From positions 1,798,001 through 1,862,000 of the forward strand of contig JADJTD010000001.1 in assembly GCA_016711345.1 (NCBI GenBank): a stretch of 64,000 nucleotides of DNA, written 5' to 3'. The notes under the pieces were generated by a model. It was given only the letters and a program-made list of their open reading frames with translations, searched no databases and had not been told where the DNA came from. Made by a program: the position numbers and the translations under genes. Numbering within the stretch: position 1 is the first letter of the stretch; every line of letters begins with the position of its first letter. The DNA comes from Chloracidobacterium sp. (GTDB lineage: Bacteria; Acidobacteriota; Blastocatellia; Pyrinomonadales; Pyrinomonadaceae). Shown piece after piece: positions 34,133-43,720 of this stretch.

Positions 34133-34919
34133 TCGAAACTCGCTTATGACGCATAAACATAAAGACAATCGAACCGGCAGCGACAATTAGGCTTATGCCT
34201 TGTGAAGTTGAAAGCCCTGTAAGAGACGTAAATCCAAGAAGGTCGCCGCGCGGGTCGTCGCGGATAAATTCGATAGAAAATCTAACGATCGAATAGATGA
34301 TACCGTAAGCAATAAGAACCTGCCCGTCAAATTTCTTTCGCCGATGCAGGTAAATAAGAAATGCAAAAACGGCAAACATTATGAACGATTCGTAGAGCTG
34401 TGTCGGGTGTAGATGAATGTGGTTGCCGTCGAGGCCGTAGATCGGAACGCCGGTGTATTCGTGACCCAACTCGGTAAAATGTACTCCCCACGGCAAATTT
34501 GTCGGTTTGCCCCAGCAGCAACCGGCGGAAAAACAACCCTGTCGCCCGAAAGCCTGCCCGAGAGCAAGGCCGGGAGCAAATGCATCGGCGACTTTCCATA
34601 ACGGCAATTTATAAAGGCGCACGAGAATGACAACGGCCAAAAAGCCTCCTATCAACCCCCCGTAATAGACACCGCCGGATCGCAGGAAATCCAGAGTAAA
34701 TATGTTGACGTTGTCCTCGACAAAGAACATCAGTACCTTTGAACCGACAAGCCCGCCGACCAACGTCCAAAGACCGAGGTCATAAATACGTTCACGCGGC
34801 AATCCGTCAGGAGCGCCGAGCCGCGATGCGACAAACAGTGCGAGCAACATCCCCAACGCCAAAAAAATGCCGTAGGTCGTTACAGGAAATGTGCCGATGC
34901 GAAATAGTTCAGGATACAT
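34101..34919 (-). CDS. lgt: Prolipoprotein diacylglyceryl transferase Lgt
   Basis: A 272-residue inner-membrane enzyme that attaches diacylglycerol to the lipobox Cys. It has about seven membrane helices. Family blocks are YGIFLALGMLLALFVASR, GGLVGSKVLMFF, SGGVYYGGLIGGFLAVVILV, the Lgt signature variant GRQGCFSAGCCWGKPTNLPW, HPTQLYES and RFSIEFIRDDPRG. The signature has Cys residues where many Lgt proteins read GRIGNFING; this variant also occurs in real Lgt. ATG 34919 overlaps the lspA end by 11 bp, so lspA and lgt are coupled. Confidence 0.95.
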   Translation of the reverse strand: MYPELFRIGTFPVTTYGIFLALGMLLALFVASRLGAPDGLPRERIYDLGLWTLVGGLVGSKVLMFFVEDNVNIFTLDFLRSGGVYYGGLIGGFLAVVILVRLYKLPLWKVADAFAPGLALGQAFGRQGCFSAGCCWGKPTNLPWGVHFTELGHEYTGVPIYGLDGNHIHLHPTQLYESFIMFAVFAFLIYLHRRKKFDGQVLIAYGIIYSIVRFSIEFIRDDPRGDLLGFTSLTGLSTSQGISLIVAAGSIVFMFMRHKRVSSSKFKVQSSE

Positions 34920-35454
34920 CGTTCGAATGCGAAGAGCGGATCGCGGTTTGTGCGTTTGTTGTTACGGTCTTTCGGCCATTTAGGTACATGTCAATAATAA
35001 GTAGCCCCGCACCAATACAGATCGCTGAGTCGGCCACGTTGAATGTTGGATAATGCCAGTTTCCAAATTGAACATCGATAAAATCAACAACAAACCCGAG
35101 CCGCAGCCGGTCGGTCACGTTACCGGCGATGCCCGCAAGAAGTAATGCGAGAGCTCCCATCATTCTGTCGTCGGTTCGAGGCGTTCGCCAAAAGAAATAC
35201 ATGACGAGGGCTGCCGCGACAATGGCAACTATCGAAAGCCCCCAGCGTCCTGCATCACCATGATCGTCAAGCATCGAAAACGCAACGCCGGTATTCTGCG
35301 CGTATGCAAAATTAAGAAAGCCGGAAATTAGTGTCCTGTCACCTCCAAAACGCAGCTCTTTTGTCGCCCACGCCTTAGTAGTTTGGTCTATTAGAAAAAC
35401 CCCGCCGGCTATGGCGAGGTAGGCAATCTTCCACAATAGATCACGCTTATTCAT
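34909..35454 (-). CDS. lspA: Lipoprotein signal peptidase LspA
   Basis: A 181-residue aspartic membrane peptidase that cleaves signal peptides of diacylglyceryl-modified lipoproteins. Four membrane helices; conserved blocks are IDQTTKAWATKEL, NTGVAFSML, AGIAGNVTDRLRLGFVVDFI (first catalytic Asp) and YPTFNVADSAICIGAGLLI (second catalytic Asp). The start ATG shares one base with the stop of the upstream gene (TAATG). It works in sequence with Lgt encoded downstream, so this is a lipoprotein maturation pair. Confidence 0.96.
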   Translation of the reverse strand: MNKRDLLWKIAYLAIAGGVFLIDQTTKAWATKELRFGGDRTLISGFLNFAYAQNTGVAFSMLDDHGDAGRWGLSIVAIVAAALVMYFFWRTPRTDDRMMGALALLLAGIAGNVTDRLRLGFVVDFIDVQFGNWHYPTFNVADSAICIGAGLLIIDMYLNGRKTVTTNAQTAIRSSHSNDVS

Positions 35455-35903
35455 TAAGGCTTTTTGGTTTCCACGGGAGCCTTAGGCTCAGAGGTAAATA
35501 TTTTATTTACGATCTTCCATTCACCGTTGATCTTGAGCAGCGACATATAGTCTGTCAGCTTAACTGTAGGATAGTCGAGGATTATCTTAGCTGTCGCGGC
35601 GTTTCCGACTACGTCGATGCTTTCGATCGAACGTTTACGTTTAGCTTCATCGGCAGCAGGCTTGCCACCGGTTGCCCCGGCAATGTACTCGGAAAAGCTG
35701 CGTGTTGTGTATTTGCCGTCGCGGATAAAGATAAGGTTGCCCTCGGTGTGAAACGCTTTTTTAAAAAACTCCGCGTCACCGGTCGCATGGCCCTTGATAT
35801 AGTTTTCGAGCGGAACACGCACAGCATCTTTTTCTGATGTCTGAGCCGATGCGTTAAACGCAAAAGCAAAAATCAGGATGAGAAATACAATACCAACTTT
35901 CAT
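35454..35903 (-). CDS. Exported SnoaL/DUF4440-like (NTF2 fold) protein
   Basis: A 149-residue protein with a signal peptide (MKVGIVFLILIFAFAFNASA) and an NTF2-like domain: VRVPLENYIKGHATGDAEFF, AFHTEGNLIFIRDG, FSEYIAGA, a central DVVGNAATAKIILDYP and SLLKINGEWKIVNKIF. Such proteins are small ligand-binding or enzymatic folds of unknown target (annotated in relatives as putative lumazine-binding). ATG 35903 was chosen because AGGAG precedes it; the frame opens further back inside ileS. It overlaps lspA by one base. Confidence 0.8.
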   Translation of the reverse strand: MKVGIVFLILIFAFAFNASAQTSEKDAVRVPLENYIKGHATGDAEFFKKAFHTEGNLIFIRDGKYTTRSFSEYIAGATGGKPAADEAKRKRSIESIDVVGNAATAKIILDYPTVKLTDYMSLLKINGEWKIVNKIFTSEPKAPVETKKP

Positions 35904-35911
35904 AACTACTC

Positions 35912-38758
35912 CTATACGATCTCTTTCAGAGCATCGTTGCATCTTTCACAAACTGAAGGATACTCAACAAACTCTCCAACGCGAACAGAATAATTCCAGC
36001 AGCGTTCGCATTTTTCACCGTCTGCTTTTTGGATCTCGACCCTGAACGCATCTCCTTCATGAACTTCGACCTGCGAGACGATGAAAACGTAACGCAGTTG
36101 GTCAAAATAATCCATCAAAAATCGTGTCGTCGCAGCGTCTGTTGTCAGTATTACATTGGCATCAAGCGATGAGCCGATCTGCTTGTCATTTCGAGCGTCT
36201 TCGAGTGCCTTCAAAACTTCATCCCTGATCGCGAAGATCTTTTCCCATTTCTCATTGAGGCTTGAGTGGTCCGCCTCATCTGCGACCTGAAATTCGGCAA
36301 GATGGACCGAGGCCACAGATTGTCCGGGTAAATTTTCCCACGCCTCGTCAGACGTGAAAGCCAATATTGGCGAGAGCAGGCGGCACAAGTTGTCAACAAC
36401 TGTGTGCAGAGCAGTCTGAGCCGAGCGTCGTTCCAAAGATCTCGGAGCAAATATGTAGAGCCGGTCCTTGATAATGTCAAAGTATCTAGACGATAGCGTC
36501 ACCGTGCAGAAATTGTAGAGAACATGATACGCCGCCTGAAAATCGTATGCCTCATAGGCCGCAAGCACCTTTTTCGTGACATCGTTAAGTCCCGCAAGAG
36601 CCCAACGGTCAATCTCAAGCATCTCCGACGGCGCCACAGCATCACTTACGGGATCAAATCCTTCAAGATTCCCAAGCGCATAACGCAGCGTATTTCGCAT
36701 CTTGCGATACGCATCGACGACGCGTGCCAATATCTCGTCTGAACACCTAACATCCTCTGTATAATCGACCGCCGCCGCCCATAGACGAAGTATCTCGGCA
36801 CCCGATTTGTCGATGATCTCTTGCGGAGCTGTCACGTTGCCAATAGACTTGGACTGCTTGCGGCCTTCGCCATCGACGACCCAGCCGTGGGTGATGATCT
36901 GTTTGTAAGGCGCAGCGTCATGTGCCGCGATACCGCAGCTAAGGCTTGAGTTAAACCAACCGCGATACTGATCTCCGCCTTCGAGATATACATCCGCCGG
37001 AAACCGCAGTGTTTCGCCGCGCGTTTCAAGAACCGCGACGCAGCTCGAGCCCGAATCGAACCAAACATCAAGAATGTCCGTCTCTTTGCGAAAGTCTGCT
37101 CCGCCGCATTTTGTGCATTTATAACCTTCGGGAAGTAATTCGCTCTCAGGCCGTGCATACCACGCATCGGCCGTCTCAACCGCAAAAATATCAGCGACGT
37201 GGTCGATAATCTTTGGATCGGCAACTGCTTCGTCACAGCCTTTACAATAAAACACCGGTATCGGCACGCCCCATGACCGCTGACGCGAAACGCACCAATC
37301 TGGTCGCCCTTTGAACATATTGTTCATACGGCCTTCGCCCCAAGCGGGATGCCATTTGACCTTTTCGATCTCGTCCCTCGCACGCTGCCGCAACGATCTG
37401 CCATCAACTGCCTCATCCATCGACACGAACCATTGCGGCGTTGCGCGAAAGATCACAGGATTTTTGCATCTCCAGCAATGCGGATACCGATGCTGATAGG
37501 TTTCCGAAAAAAGTAACGCACCTCTCTCACGAAGGAACGTGACGATCTTAGAGTTAGCTATAAAAATATCTTCGCCGGCCCAGTGTTCGACTTCGGATGT
37601 GAATTTGCCCGCGGTATCGACCGGAGCATAGATATCAAGGCCGTATCGTTTTGCAACGGCAAAATCGTCTGCGCCGTGCCCCGGAGCCGTATGAACACAA
37701 CCTGTGCCTGATTTACCTGCCGCTTTGTTCTCATGCCGTGCATCAAGCTCCACCTCTGCATCAGCCTCACCAAGCGTGACGTGATCGCCGTTCATTATCA
37801 ATGAAGTGCGATCCAGCCATGCGTGCTTCGCTTCCATTCGGTCGAGCTTTGAACCTTTAAAACGAGCAATTTCCTCATACTCGGCAAAACCGCATGTCTC
37901 GGTAAATGCAGTTGCAAGTTCTGACGCAACGATGAATACTTCGGCGTCAGAAACTTCAATTGCCGAATATTCAAAATCCGGATGAACGGTTATGCCGAGA
38001 TTTGCGGGCAGTGTCCATGGAGTCGTCGTCCAGATCACGACTATCATATTTTTGCCGGCCAAAGCGGGATCGATCTCTGCCGGATCGGTCTTTAGCGAAA
38101 ATTTTACATACACTGACGGCGAACTGTGTTCCTTATATTCAACCTCGGCCTCCGCAAGAGCCGTCTGGTCATGTATGCACCAATAAACGGGCCTCAATCC
38201 TTTGTAAACAAAGCCACGGTCGAGAAATTTACCAAACAGCCGCGCCGTCGATGATTCGTATTCGGGCGACATCGTCAGATATGGATTTTTCCACTCGCCG
38301 AGAATCCCAAGACGCTGAAAATCGCGCGTCTGATTATTCATCGCCGTTGAAGCATGTTCGCGGCAAATACGGCGAAATGAGGCTACCGGAATATCGTTTT
38401 TGTTCTTTCCCTTTTCTGCTAGTTTCTTTTCGACGATTGTCTCGATCGGCAGTCCGTGACAGTCGTATCCGGGCACATAAGGCGCATCGAAGCCCATCAT
38501 CGAACGCGTCTTAACGACAAAATCTTTGAGTATCTTGTTGAGCGCAGTACCGATGTGAATGTCGGCATTGGCATAAGGCGGGCCGTCGTGAAGGATAAAT
38601 TTATCTCGTCCCTTGCGAGCATCGGCAATTTTTTCATACAGGCCCATTTCCTGCCACTTCTTTAGCCGCGCGGGTTCCATTTGCCCAAGATTTGCTTTTT
38701 GGGCGAAATCGGTCTTGGGAAGGTTTACTGTTTTTTTAAGATCGATTGGTTCTGTCAT
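35912..38758 (-). CDS. ileS: Isoleucyl-tRNA synthetase
   Basis: A 948-residue class I synthetase charging tRNA-Ile. HIGH motif region [17 protein letters not shown] lies near residue 55, followed by [20 protein letters not shown]. The CP1 editing domain has [15 protein letters not shown] and [16 protein letters not shown]. The DVWFDSGSS block, the KMSKS loop variant [10 protein letters not shown] and a C-terminal zinc ribbon CERCW..CERC follow. KQSKS replaces the usual KMSKS. ATG 38758 follows an in-frame opening at 38785 and begins the family N-terminus ([18 protein letters not shown]). It heads the ileS-lspA-lgt-rluD run. Confidence 0.98.
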   Translation of the reverse strand: MTEPIDLKKTVNLPKTDFAQKANLGQMEPARLKKWQEMGLYEKIADARKGRDKFILHDGPPYANADIHIGTALNKILKDFVVKTRSMMGFDAPYVPGYDCHGLPIETIVEKKLAEKGKNKNDIPVASFRRICREHASTAMNNQTRDFQRLGILGEWKNPYLTMSPEYESSTARLFGKFLDRGFVYKGLRPVYWCIHDQTALAEAEVEYKEHSSPSVYVKFSLKTDPAEIDPALAGKNMIVVIWTTTPWTLPANLGITVHPDFEYSAIEVSDAEVFIVASELATAFTETCGFAEYEEIARFKGSKLDRMEAKHAWLDRTSLIMNGDHVTLGEADAEVELDARHENKAAGKSGTGCVHTAPGHGADDFAVAKRYGLDIYAPVDTAGKFTSEVEHWAGEDIFIANSKIVTFLRERGALLFSETYQHRYPHCWRCKNPVIFRATPQWFVSMDEAVDGRSLRQRARDEIEKVKWHPAWGEGRMNNMFKGRPDWCVSRQRSWGVPIPVFYCKGCDEAVADPKIIDHVADIFAVETADAWYARPESELLPEGYKCTKCGGADFRKETDILDVWFDSGSSCVAVLETRGETLRFPADVYLEGGDQYRGWFNSSLSCGIAAHDAAPYKQIITHGWVVDGEGRKQSKSIGNVTAPQEIIDKSGAEILRLWAAAVDYTEDVRCSDEILARVVDAYRKMRNTLRYALGNLEGFDPVSDAVAPSEMLEIDRWALAGLNDVTKKVLAAYEAYDFQAAYHVLYNFCTVTLSSRYFDIIKDRLYIFAPRSLERRSAQTALHTVVDNLCRLLSPILAFTSDEAWENLPGQSVASVHLAEFQVADEADHSSLNEKWEKIFAIRDEVLKALEDARNDKQIGSSLDANVILTTDAATTRFLMDYFDQLRYVFIVSQVEVHEGDAFRVEIQKADGEKCERCWNYSVRVGEFVEYPSVCERCNDALKEIV

Positions 38759-38885
38759 TTCCGTATAAAACCTAGATATTACCACGCAGAATCATTGTTA
38801 AAGAAGTATTCGGACACAATAGGCATGGTTAACAGGTCGTTTTTCAGAACCTGAACATTTTGCCCATCATTTTAAGGGAATTTTT

Positions 38886-39203
38886 TTACTCTTCTTCGAC
38901 TGTGCAAAGCAGCGGATACTCGCGTGAACGGGCAAGATTTTTTGCCTTTTCGCTTTTCATATTGGCGATCTCATACGGGTAAATTCCCGCGATGCCGATG
39001 CCTTCATTGTGAACTTTGAGCATAATGGAGAAAGCTTCGGAATCTGAACGATTGAACACATATTGCAGAACGAAAACAACAAATTCCATTGTTGTGAAGT
39101 CATCGTTGTGAAGGATGACTTTAAATAGTTTCGGCTTTTCGAGCTTGATCTTGGTTTCTTCCAAGACATCGCTGCCGCCGTCTATGTCGGGAAACTCAGG
39201 CAT
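38886..39203 (-). CDS. clpS: ATP-dependent Clp protease adaptor ClpS
   Basis: A 105-residue adaptor that delivers N-end-rule substrates to ClpAP/ClpCP. The family core is KLFKVILHNDDFTTMEFVVF, VLQYVF, AFSIMLKVHNEGIGIAGIYP, YEIANMKSEKAKNLARS and EYPLLCTVEE. Residues for the N-degron pocket (NDD, TTMEFV, H) are present. Normal length. ATG start. No clpA is adjacent. It lies between ileS and the upstream 220-nt spacer before the plus-strand AAA+ regulator. Confidence 0.96.
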   Translation of the reverse strand: MPEFPDIDGGSDVLEETKIKLEKPKLFKVILHNDDFTTMEFVVFVLQYVFNRSDSEAFSIMLKVHNEGIGIAGIYPYEIANMKSEKAKNLARSREYPLLCTVEEE

Positions 39204-39229
39204 CGTTCCATTATATCCGCTATATCCGT

Positions 39230-39298
39230 CACAGAGAACACAGTGACCTTAAAGAACGATAATATTCCTTAATCTCAGTACCCTCTGTTTTCTCTGTA
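39230..39298. repeat. CACAGAGAACACAG / CTCTGTTTTCTCTGT inverted repeat
   Basis: The left arm (39230-39246, CACAGAGAACACAGTGACC) and right arm (39281-39298, CCCTCTGTTTTCTCTGT) can pair around a 34-nt loop. Same family as elements at 47456-47599 and 63885-63969. It lies just upstream of clpS. Confidence 0.65.
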
Positions 39299-39424
39299 GC
39301 AAGACAATAAAAAAATTGTGGACGCCGCGAGTTTTTTCTGTTAGATTTCAAATGCGCAACTGTTTACTTAGTATTCAATTATTGAAAGCATATGGCGATT
39401 CGTCGTTTTGTTTTTGCACAGTAA

Positions 39425-42400
39425 ATGAAAAGGGAACAATCCACAACTTCGTCGTTGCCGCGACAAGCCCGCGGTTCGGCTGCTGCTGCGAGGGCTATCT
39501 CGTTTGAAAGCATCGACGCCGTATTTCGCAGCGTCGGGCAAAAGCTGCGCGAGGGCCAATCGGGCGAGGCTGAAAAGATACTCGTCAAAACCATTGAAGG
39601 CTACGACCATACGCCCGACAATCTCGCCAACCTGACACGTTTATTGTCATTCACGCTAGAGACGATCGGACGATATAAGGAATCGCTTGAGACGATCAAG
39701 CCATTTGCTGAGGATGAGAATCTTTCCCAGCTTGGCTCCGAAACGCAGGTAAAGGTCACGACACAGGTTGCGATCGCATATAGCAACACTGGCGACCAAC
39801 CAAAAGCTATCACGCTTCTTAAAGAAAACCGCCAAAAATCAGACGAGAACGAACTCTGGCATCTCTCGGGCAGTATTGAGATCGCCCTCGCTCGCGTTTA
39901 CCGGAAGTTGAGCGAATATCCAATCTGCCGCGACTATGCTCTCAAGGCTCTCGACCATTTTCGCGACACAGCCGACTGGCTCGGAATGGCCGAATCCTAT
40001 CGTGAGATCGCTAACAGCTACCATCAGGAAGGCAACAGCGAGAGATCATTAGAGAACTTCGAACTTGGCATCAATATTATTGGTGAAAACTCAGCTCCGT
40101 TCATGCTCGGCAAACTTTATACCGATATGTCCGGTGCCTATTGGTTCCTTCGCCGCCCGCAGGACGGTATAGCATGTCTTGAAAAATCTATCGAATTTTT
40201 TGACCAAACTGACCACGCACTGAATAGCGTCATCGCCTATAACAATATGGGCATGAACCTCGTCCTGATCGGCGAATGGGAAAAAGCTGAGTCGATGATT
40301 AACCGGGCTCTCGAGATAGCCGAGCGGGAAAATTATGTTCATGTCGCCGGTATCTATGATTCGCTGGGCGAGTTGAACATTCTCCGCGAAGATCTCGTCG
40401 AAGCCGAAAAATGGCTGCACAGAGCAATTGAATTTGCACAGCAGCGCAAGCATGCGTGGTACACAGTTCAGCCAATGCGCAGCCTGGCTCGATGCTACCT
40501 CGCTCAGGGTAAGTTCAAGAAGGCGATCGAAAAAGCTCGTGAGACTATTGATTTTTCGATTGAACTTGGGACAAAAGCATATGCGGATATGGCCCGCTTG
40601 ATCCTTGCTGAAAGCTACCTAAGCCAAAGTGGTCTCGAAGAATATGAAAATGCACTGGCCGAGATGGAGGAAGGCGACACTCCAACAGATTTTTTTGTCC
40701 TCGGCAACATTCAGCGGATCAGAGGGCTTGCTGCCCTTGCCGAAGAGGATACCGAAATGGCAATTCATCATTTCAGCCGTGGATTAACCATTTTCGAAGC
40801 AGCCGAGGATCTGTATCACACCGGCATCCTCCATTTTTTGCTTGGATCTCACCTCGATGCTAGAAATTCTGTCCGGGCAAGACGCCACCTAATATCGGCC
40901 CTGGATATCTTTAAAAAACTTGGTATTGCGTCCTATATTGCGCGGATCGGTAAGGAACTAGAAAGAGTAGAAAAAGATTCGGTGTCAACCGGAAATTCCG
41001 CATCAGAAAAGCGGTCAAATTCCGTTGTTTCACAGCTCCTGACCGTGCGTTTGGCTGAAGCCACTGCCTCACGCGAATTGATGTTTCGAGAGCTTGTCGC
41101 CGTTCTCCAACAGGACAGCAATGCCAGCAAGATCGCGCTCGCCCAGTTCAACGATCAGAAACAGCTCTATCCTTTTATTACTCACGGGTATTCTCCGCAG
41201 GAAAGCAACGACCTGATCAAAAAATTTAGCGAAGCTCGGACAAAGGGCGAGGAAAAAACCTTCGCACGCACAAAGAACATTGCGGTCTTTCCACTTCATG
41301 GCTCAGCGGCATCACCGGCCTTTTTGCTTATGAGTCCCGCATCCGGCGCTGTTTTGAGCGATAACAGCTCACTAGCCCCTTTGCTTCGTGTCGTCGAACT
41401 CGGTATGGACGTGATCGCACTTCGCGAAAGAGATAAATCTTCACCAACCGAACACGAATCTTCGCCGTACACGTCCAATAGCCTAATGCCGGGCTTTATT
41501 CATTCGTCGCTGGCGATGACGGAGCTGGTCGAGGAGGTATATAAGATACGCTCGTCCGATGTGACTGTTCTTGTAACGGGTGAATCGGGAACCGGTAAGG
41601 AACTAGTCTCGCGTGCGATCCACACCCTCTCTAACAGAAAGGATAAGATCTTTGTGCCATTTAATTGCACCGCCGTTCCAAAGGAACTTGCTGAAGGGCA
41701 TCTATTTGGTTACAAAAAAGGTGCGTTTACCGGAGCTGTCGAAGATTCGCCCGGCATGATCCGCACCGCTGACGGCGGAACGCTTTTCCTGGACGAGGTT
41801 GGTGATTTGCCTATCGACGTCCAACCAAAACTTCTGCGTTTTCTGCAGGAAGGTGAGATACAGCCGCTCGGCGACAAAAAACCGCTAAAGGTCGATGTCC
41901 GTATCATCGCCGCGACCAATATGCCGTTAGAGGAAAAGGTTGCTGACGGTACATTTCGCGAGGACCTTTACTATAGGCTAAATGTAATTCGGCTGCGTGT
42001 GCCGCCGCTTCGTGAACGTCGATCAGAGATACCGCCGATCGTAAACTACTACATCAATCATTACTCGTCGCGGTTTGGAAAACACAATATTAGTTTTACG
42101 CCACAGACGATCGATCTGATGATGGTTTGCAACTGGCAGGGAAATGTCCGGCAGCTTTGCAACGAAATACAGCGAATCATCGCCCGTGCGGTCGATAATG
42201 AGGTCGTCACACCTGACCATCTTTCGCCTGAATTAAAACGAAGTGCTCAACCTTTAACGCCGTTCGACACGGGTTCAAATATTAAGCCGATCGCATCGTA
42301 TGACGGAGTGATTTCTCCCTTTACAAATATCCCCGAGGGCGGCACTCTGGAAAATGCAGTCTCCGAACTCGAAATGCAACTCATTCGCGCCTCGCTCACA

Positions 42401-42502
42401 CGCCACCGCTGGAACATCTCCCGAGTCGCCAACGAACTCGGCCTCACAAGACGCGGACTTTATCTAAAATTAGCCCGCTACGGAATCGAAAAAGCTGCTT
42501 GA
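39425..42502 (+). CDS. Large sigma-54-dependent activator: TPR repeats, GAF-like region, AAA+, Fis HTH
   Basis: A 1025-residue regulator. Residues about 30-500 are a tetratricopeptide superhelix (GEWEKAESMINRALEIAERE, YDSLGELNILREDL, AEKWLHRAIEFAQQR). A region about 540-670 looks GAF-like (TVRLAEATASRELMFRELVA). The AAA+ domain has Walker A GESGTGKE at 719, GYKKGAFTGA near 767 and GGTLFLDEVGDLPIDVQPKL. A Fis-type helix ends the protein (NELGLTRRGLYLKLARYGIE). There is no receiver domain, so activation is probably by a ligand or protein bound to TPR/GAF. It stands alone. Confidence 0.93.
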   Translation: MKREQSTTSSLPRQARGSAAAARAISFESIDAVFRSVGQKLREGQSGEAEKILVKTIEGYDHTPDNLANLTRLLSFTLETIGRYKESLETIKPFAEDENLSQLGSETQVKVTTQVAIAYSNTGDQPKAITLLKENRQKSDENELWHLSGSIEIALARVYRKLSEYPICRDYALKALDHFRDTADWLGMAESYREIANSYHQEGNSERSLENFELGINIIGENSAPFMLGKLYTDMSGAYWFLRRPQDGIACLEKSIEFFDQTDHALNSVIAYNNMGMNLVLIGEWEKAESMINRALEIAERENYVHVAGIYDSLGELNILREDLVEAEKWLHRAIEFAQQRKHAWYTVQPMRSLARCYLAQGKFKKAIEKARETIDFSIELGTKAYADMARLILAESYLSQSGLEEYENALAEMEEGDTPTDFFVLGNIQRIRGLAALAEEDTEMAIHHFSRGLTIFEAAEDLYHTGILHFLLGSHLDARNSVRARRHLISALDIFKKLGIASYIARIGKELERVEKDSVSTGNSASEKRSNSVVSQLLTVRLAEATASRELMFRELVAVLQQDSNASKIALAQFNDQKQLYPFITHGYSPQESNDLIKKFSEARTKGEEKTFARTKNIAVFPLHGSAASPAFLLMSPASGAVLSDNSSLAPLLRVVELGMDVIALRERDKSSPTEHESSPYTSNSLMPGFIHSSLAMTELVEEVYKIRSSDVTVLVTGESGTGKELVSRAIHTLSNRKDKIFVPFNCTAVPKELAEGHLFGYKKGAFTGAVEDSPGMIRTADGGTLFLDEVGDLPIDVQPKLLRFLQEGEIQPLGDKKPLKVDVRIIAATNMPLEEKVADGTFREDLYYRLNVIRLRVPPLRERRSEIPPIVNYYINHYSSRFGKHNISFTPQTIDLMMVCNWQGNVRQLCNEIQRIIARAVDNEVVTPDHLSPELKRSAQPLTPFDTGSNIKPIASYDGVISPFTNIPEGGTLENAVSELEMQLIRASLTRHRWNISRVANELGLTRRGLYLKLARYGIEKAA

Positions 42503-42508
42503 TCTACA

Positions 42509-43654
42509 CTAGTCAGCCAACGCAGTTAGTTCCTTTACGATTCCCGTCAAAGCGTCAACTACGATATCAACCTCATCTTCAGTATTTAAGCGTCCAAGCG
42601 AAAATCGTATTGACCCCATTGCATAGGAATACGGAACATTCATCGCCTGAAGGACAGACGATGCTGTGTGGTCATGCGAATGACAGGCAGAGCCGGTCGA
42701 GATGCAGATGCCGAGTTCGTCGAGTTTGTGCATGATCATTTCTCCGTTCGTATTTTCAAACGAAATGCACGATGTGTTGGGCAGGCGTTTTGACGTGTCG
42801 CTAGTGCCGTTGAGGCGAGAATTTGAAATATCCTTTAGGATCCCGTTTTCCAAACGGTCACGTAATTCTCTGACCTTTTCCATCGGCGACATATCTTTGA
42901 CAAATTCTGCAGCTGCAGCCATTCCGACGATCTGGTGCGTTGCGGGGGTTCCGGCACGCCGACCGCCTTCCTGTCCGCCGCCGATAAAGAACGAAGGCAA
43001 TTCGACGCCTTCTCGGATGTACAACGTCCCAATTCCTTTCGGGCCGTAGAACTTATGCGCGGCTGCGGAGAACAGATCGATCGTTGTGTTCTTCAGGTCA
43101 ATTGAAATTTTGCCAACAGCGTTTATACCGTCAACGTGAAACAGAGCATCAGATTTTTCCTTAATGATCTCACCAATCTCTTTGACCGGAAAAAGGATTC
43201 CAGTTTCGTTGTTTGCAAGCATTACCGACACGACCGCTGTCTTTTCGTTGAGAGCTGAACGCAAAGCATCGAGATCTAAGTTGCCGTCTTCGTCCACATC
43301 GAGCCATGTCACGCGATGTGATACTCCGTCGAGGTTTTGACAGACTTTTCGGACGGCTTCGTGTTCGACTCGGGTTGTGATTATATGATCTTTTTCGGGT
43401 GCAGCCTTTACAGCGCCAATGATCGCCCAATTATCGCTCTCGGTGCCGCATGATGTAAAAACAATTTCATCAGCAATGCGTGCGCCAAGCAAGTCGGCAA
43501 TGCTTTGTCGGGCAGATTTGACGGCTTGAAGCGATTTCTGTCCAAATGAGTGGCCTGAGGATGAATTAGCGTAAGACGAACCAAGATACGGTAACATTGC
43601 ATCCAAAACTTGTGGAACGACCTGCGTAGTCGCATTGTTGTCAAAATAGATCAT
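42509..43654 (-). CDS. Cysteine desulfurase (NifS/IscS)
   Basis: A 381-residue PLP enzyme that removes sulfur from cysteine for Fe-S clusters or tRNA thiolation. Visible blocks are IYFDNNATT at the start, FTSCGTESDNWAI, VEHEAVRKVCQ, VSVMLANNETG, FHVDGINAVGK, the Schiff-base Lys in SAAAHKFYGPKGIG, GGGQEGGRRAGTPA and the catalytic-loop Cys in ISTGSACHSHDH. Short active-site loop of group I (IscS/NifS). ATG 43654 starts the conserved strand. It could supply sulfur to TtcA, MnmA and Fe-S proteins; no isc genes are adjacent. Confidence 0.94.
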   Translation of the reverse strand: MIYFDNNATTQVVPQVLDAMLPYLGSSYANSSSGHSFGQKSLQAVKSARQSIADLLGARIADEIVFTSCGTESDNWAIIGAVKAAPEKDHIITTRVEHEAVRKVCQNLDGVSHRVTWLDVDEDGNLDLDALRSALNEKTAVVSVMLANNETGILFPVKEIGEIIKEKSDALFHVDGINAVGKISIDLKNTTIDLFSAAAHKFYGPKGIGTLYIREGVELPSFFIGGGQEGGRRAGTPATHQIVGMAAAAEFVKDMSPMEKVRELRDRLENGILKDISNSRLNGTSDTSKRLPNTSCISFENTNGEMIMHKLDELGICISTGSACHSHDHTASSVLQAMNVPYSYAMGSIRFSLGRLNTEDEVDIVVDALTGIVKELTALAD

Positions 43655-43720
43655 AAAAACTTGAAAGTAGAACCCGCTCAATTTACCATTTGCGGTTAAA
43701 CAATTACAATTACGGTTACC

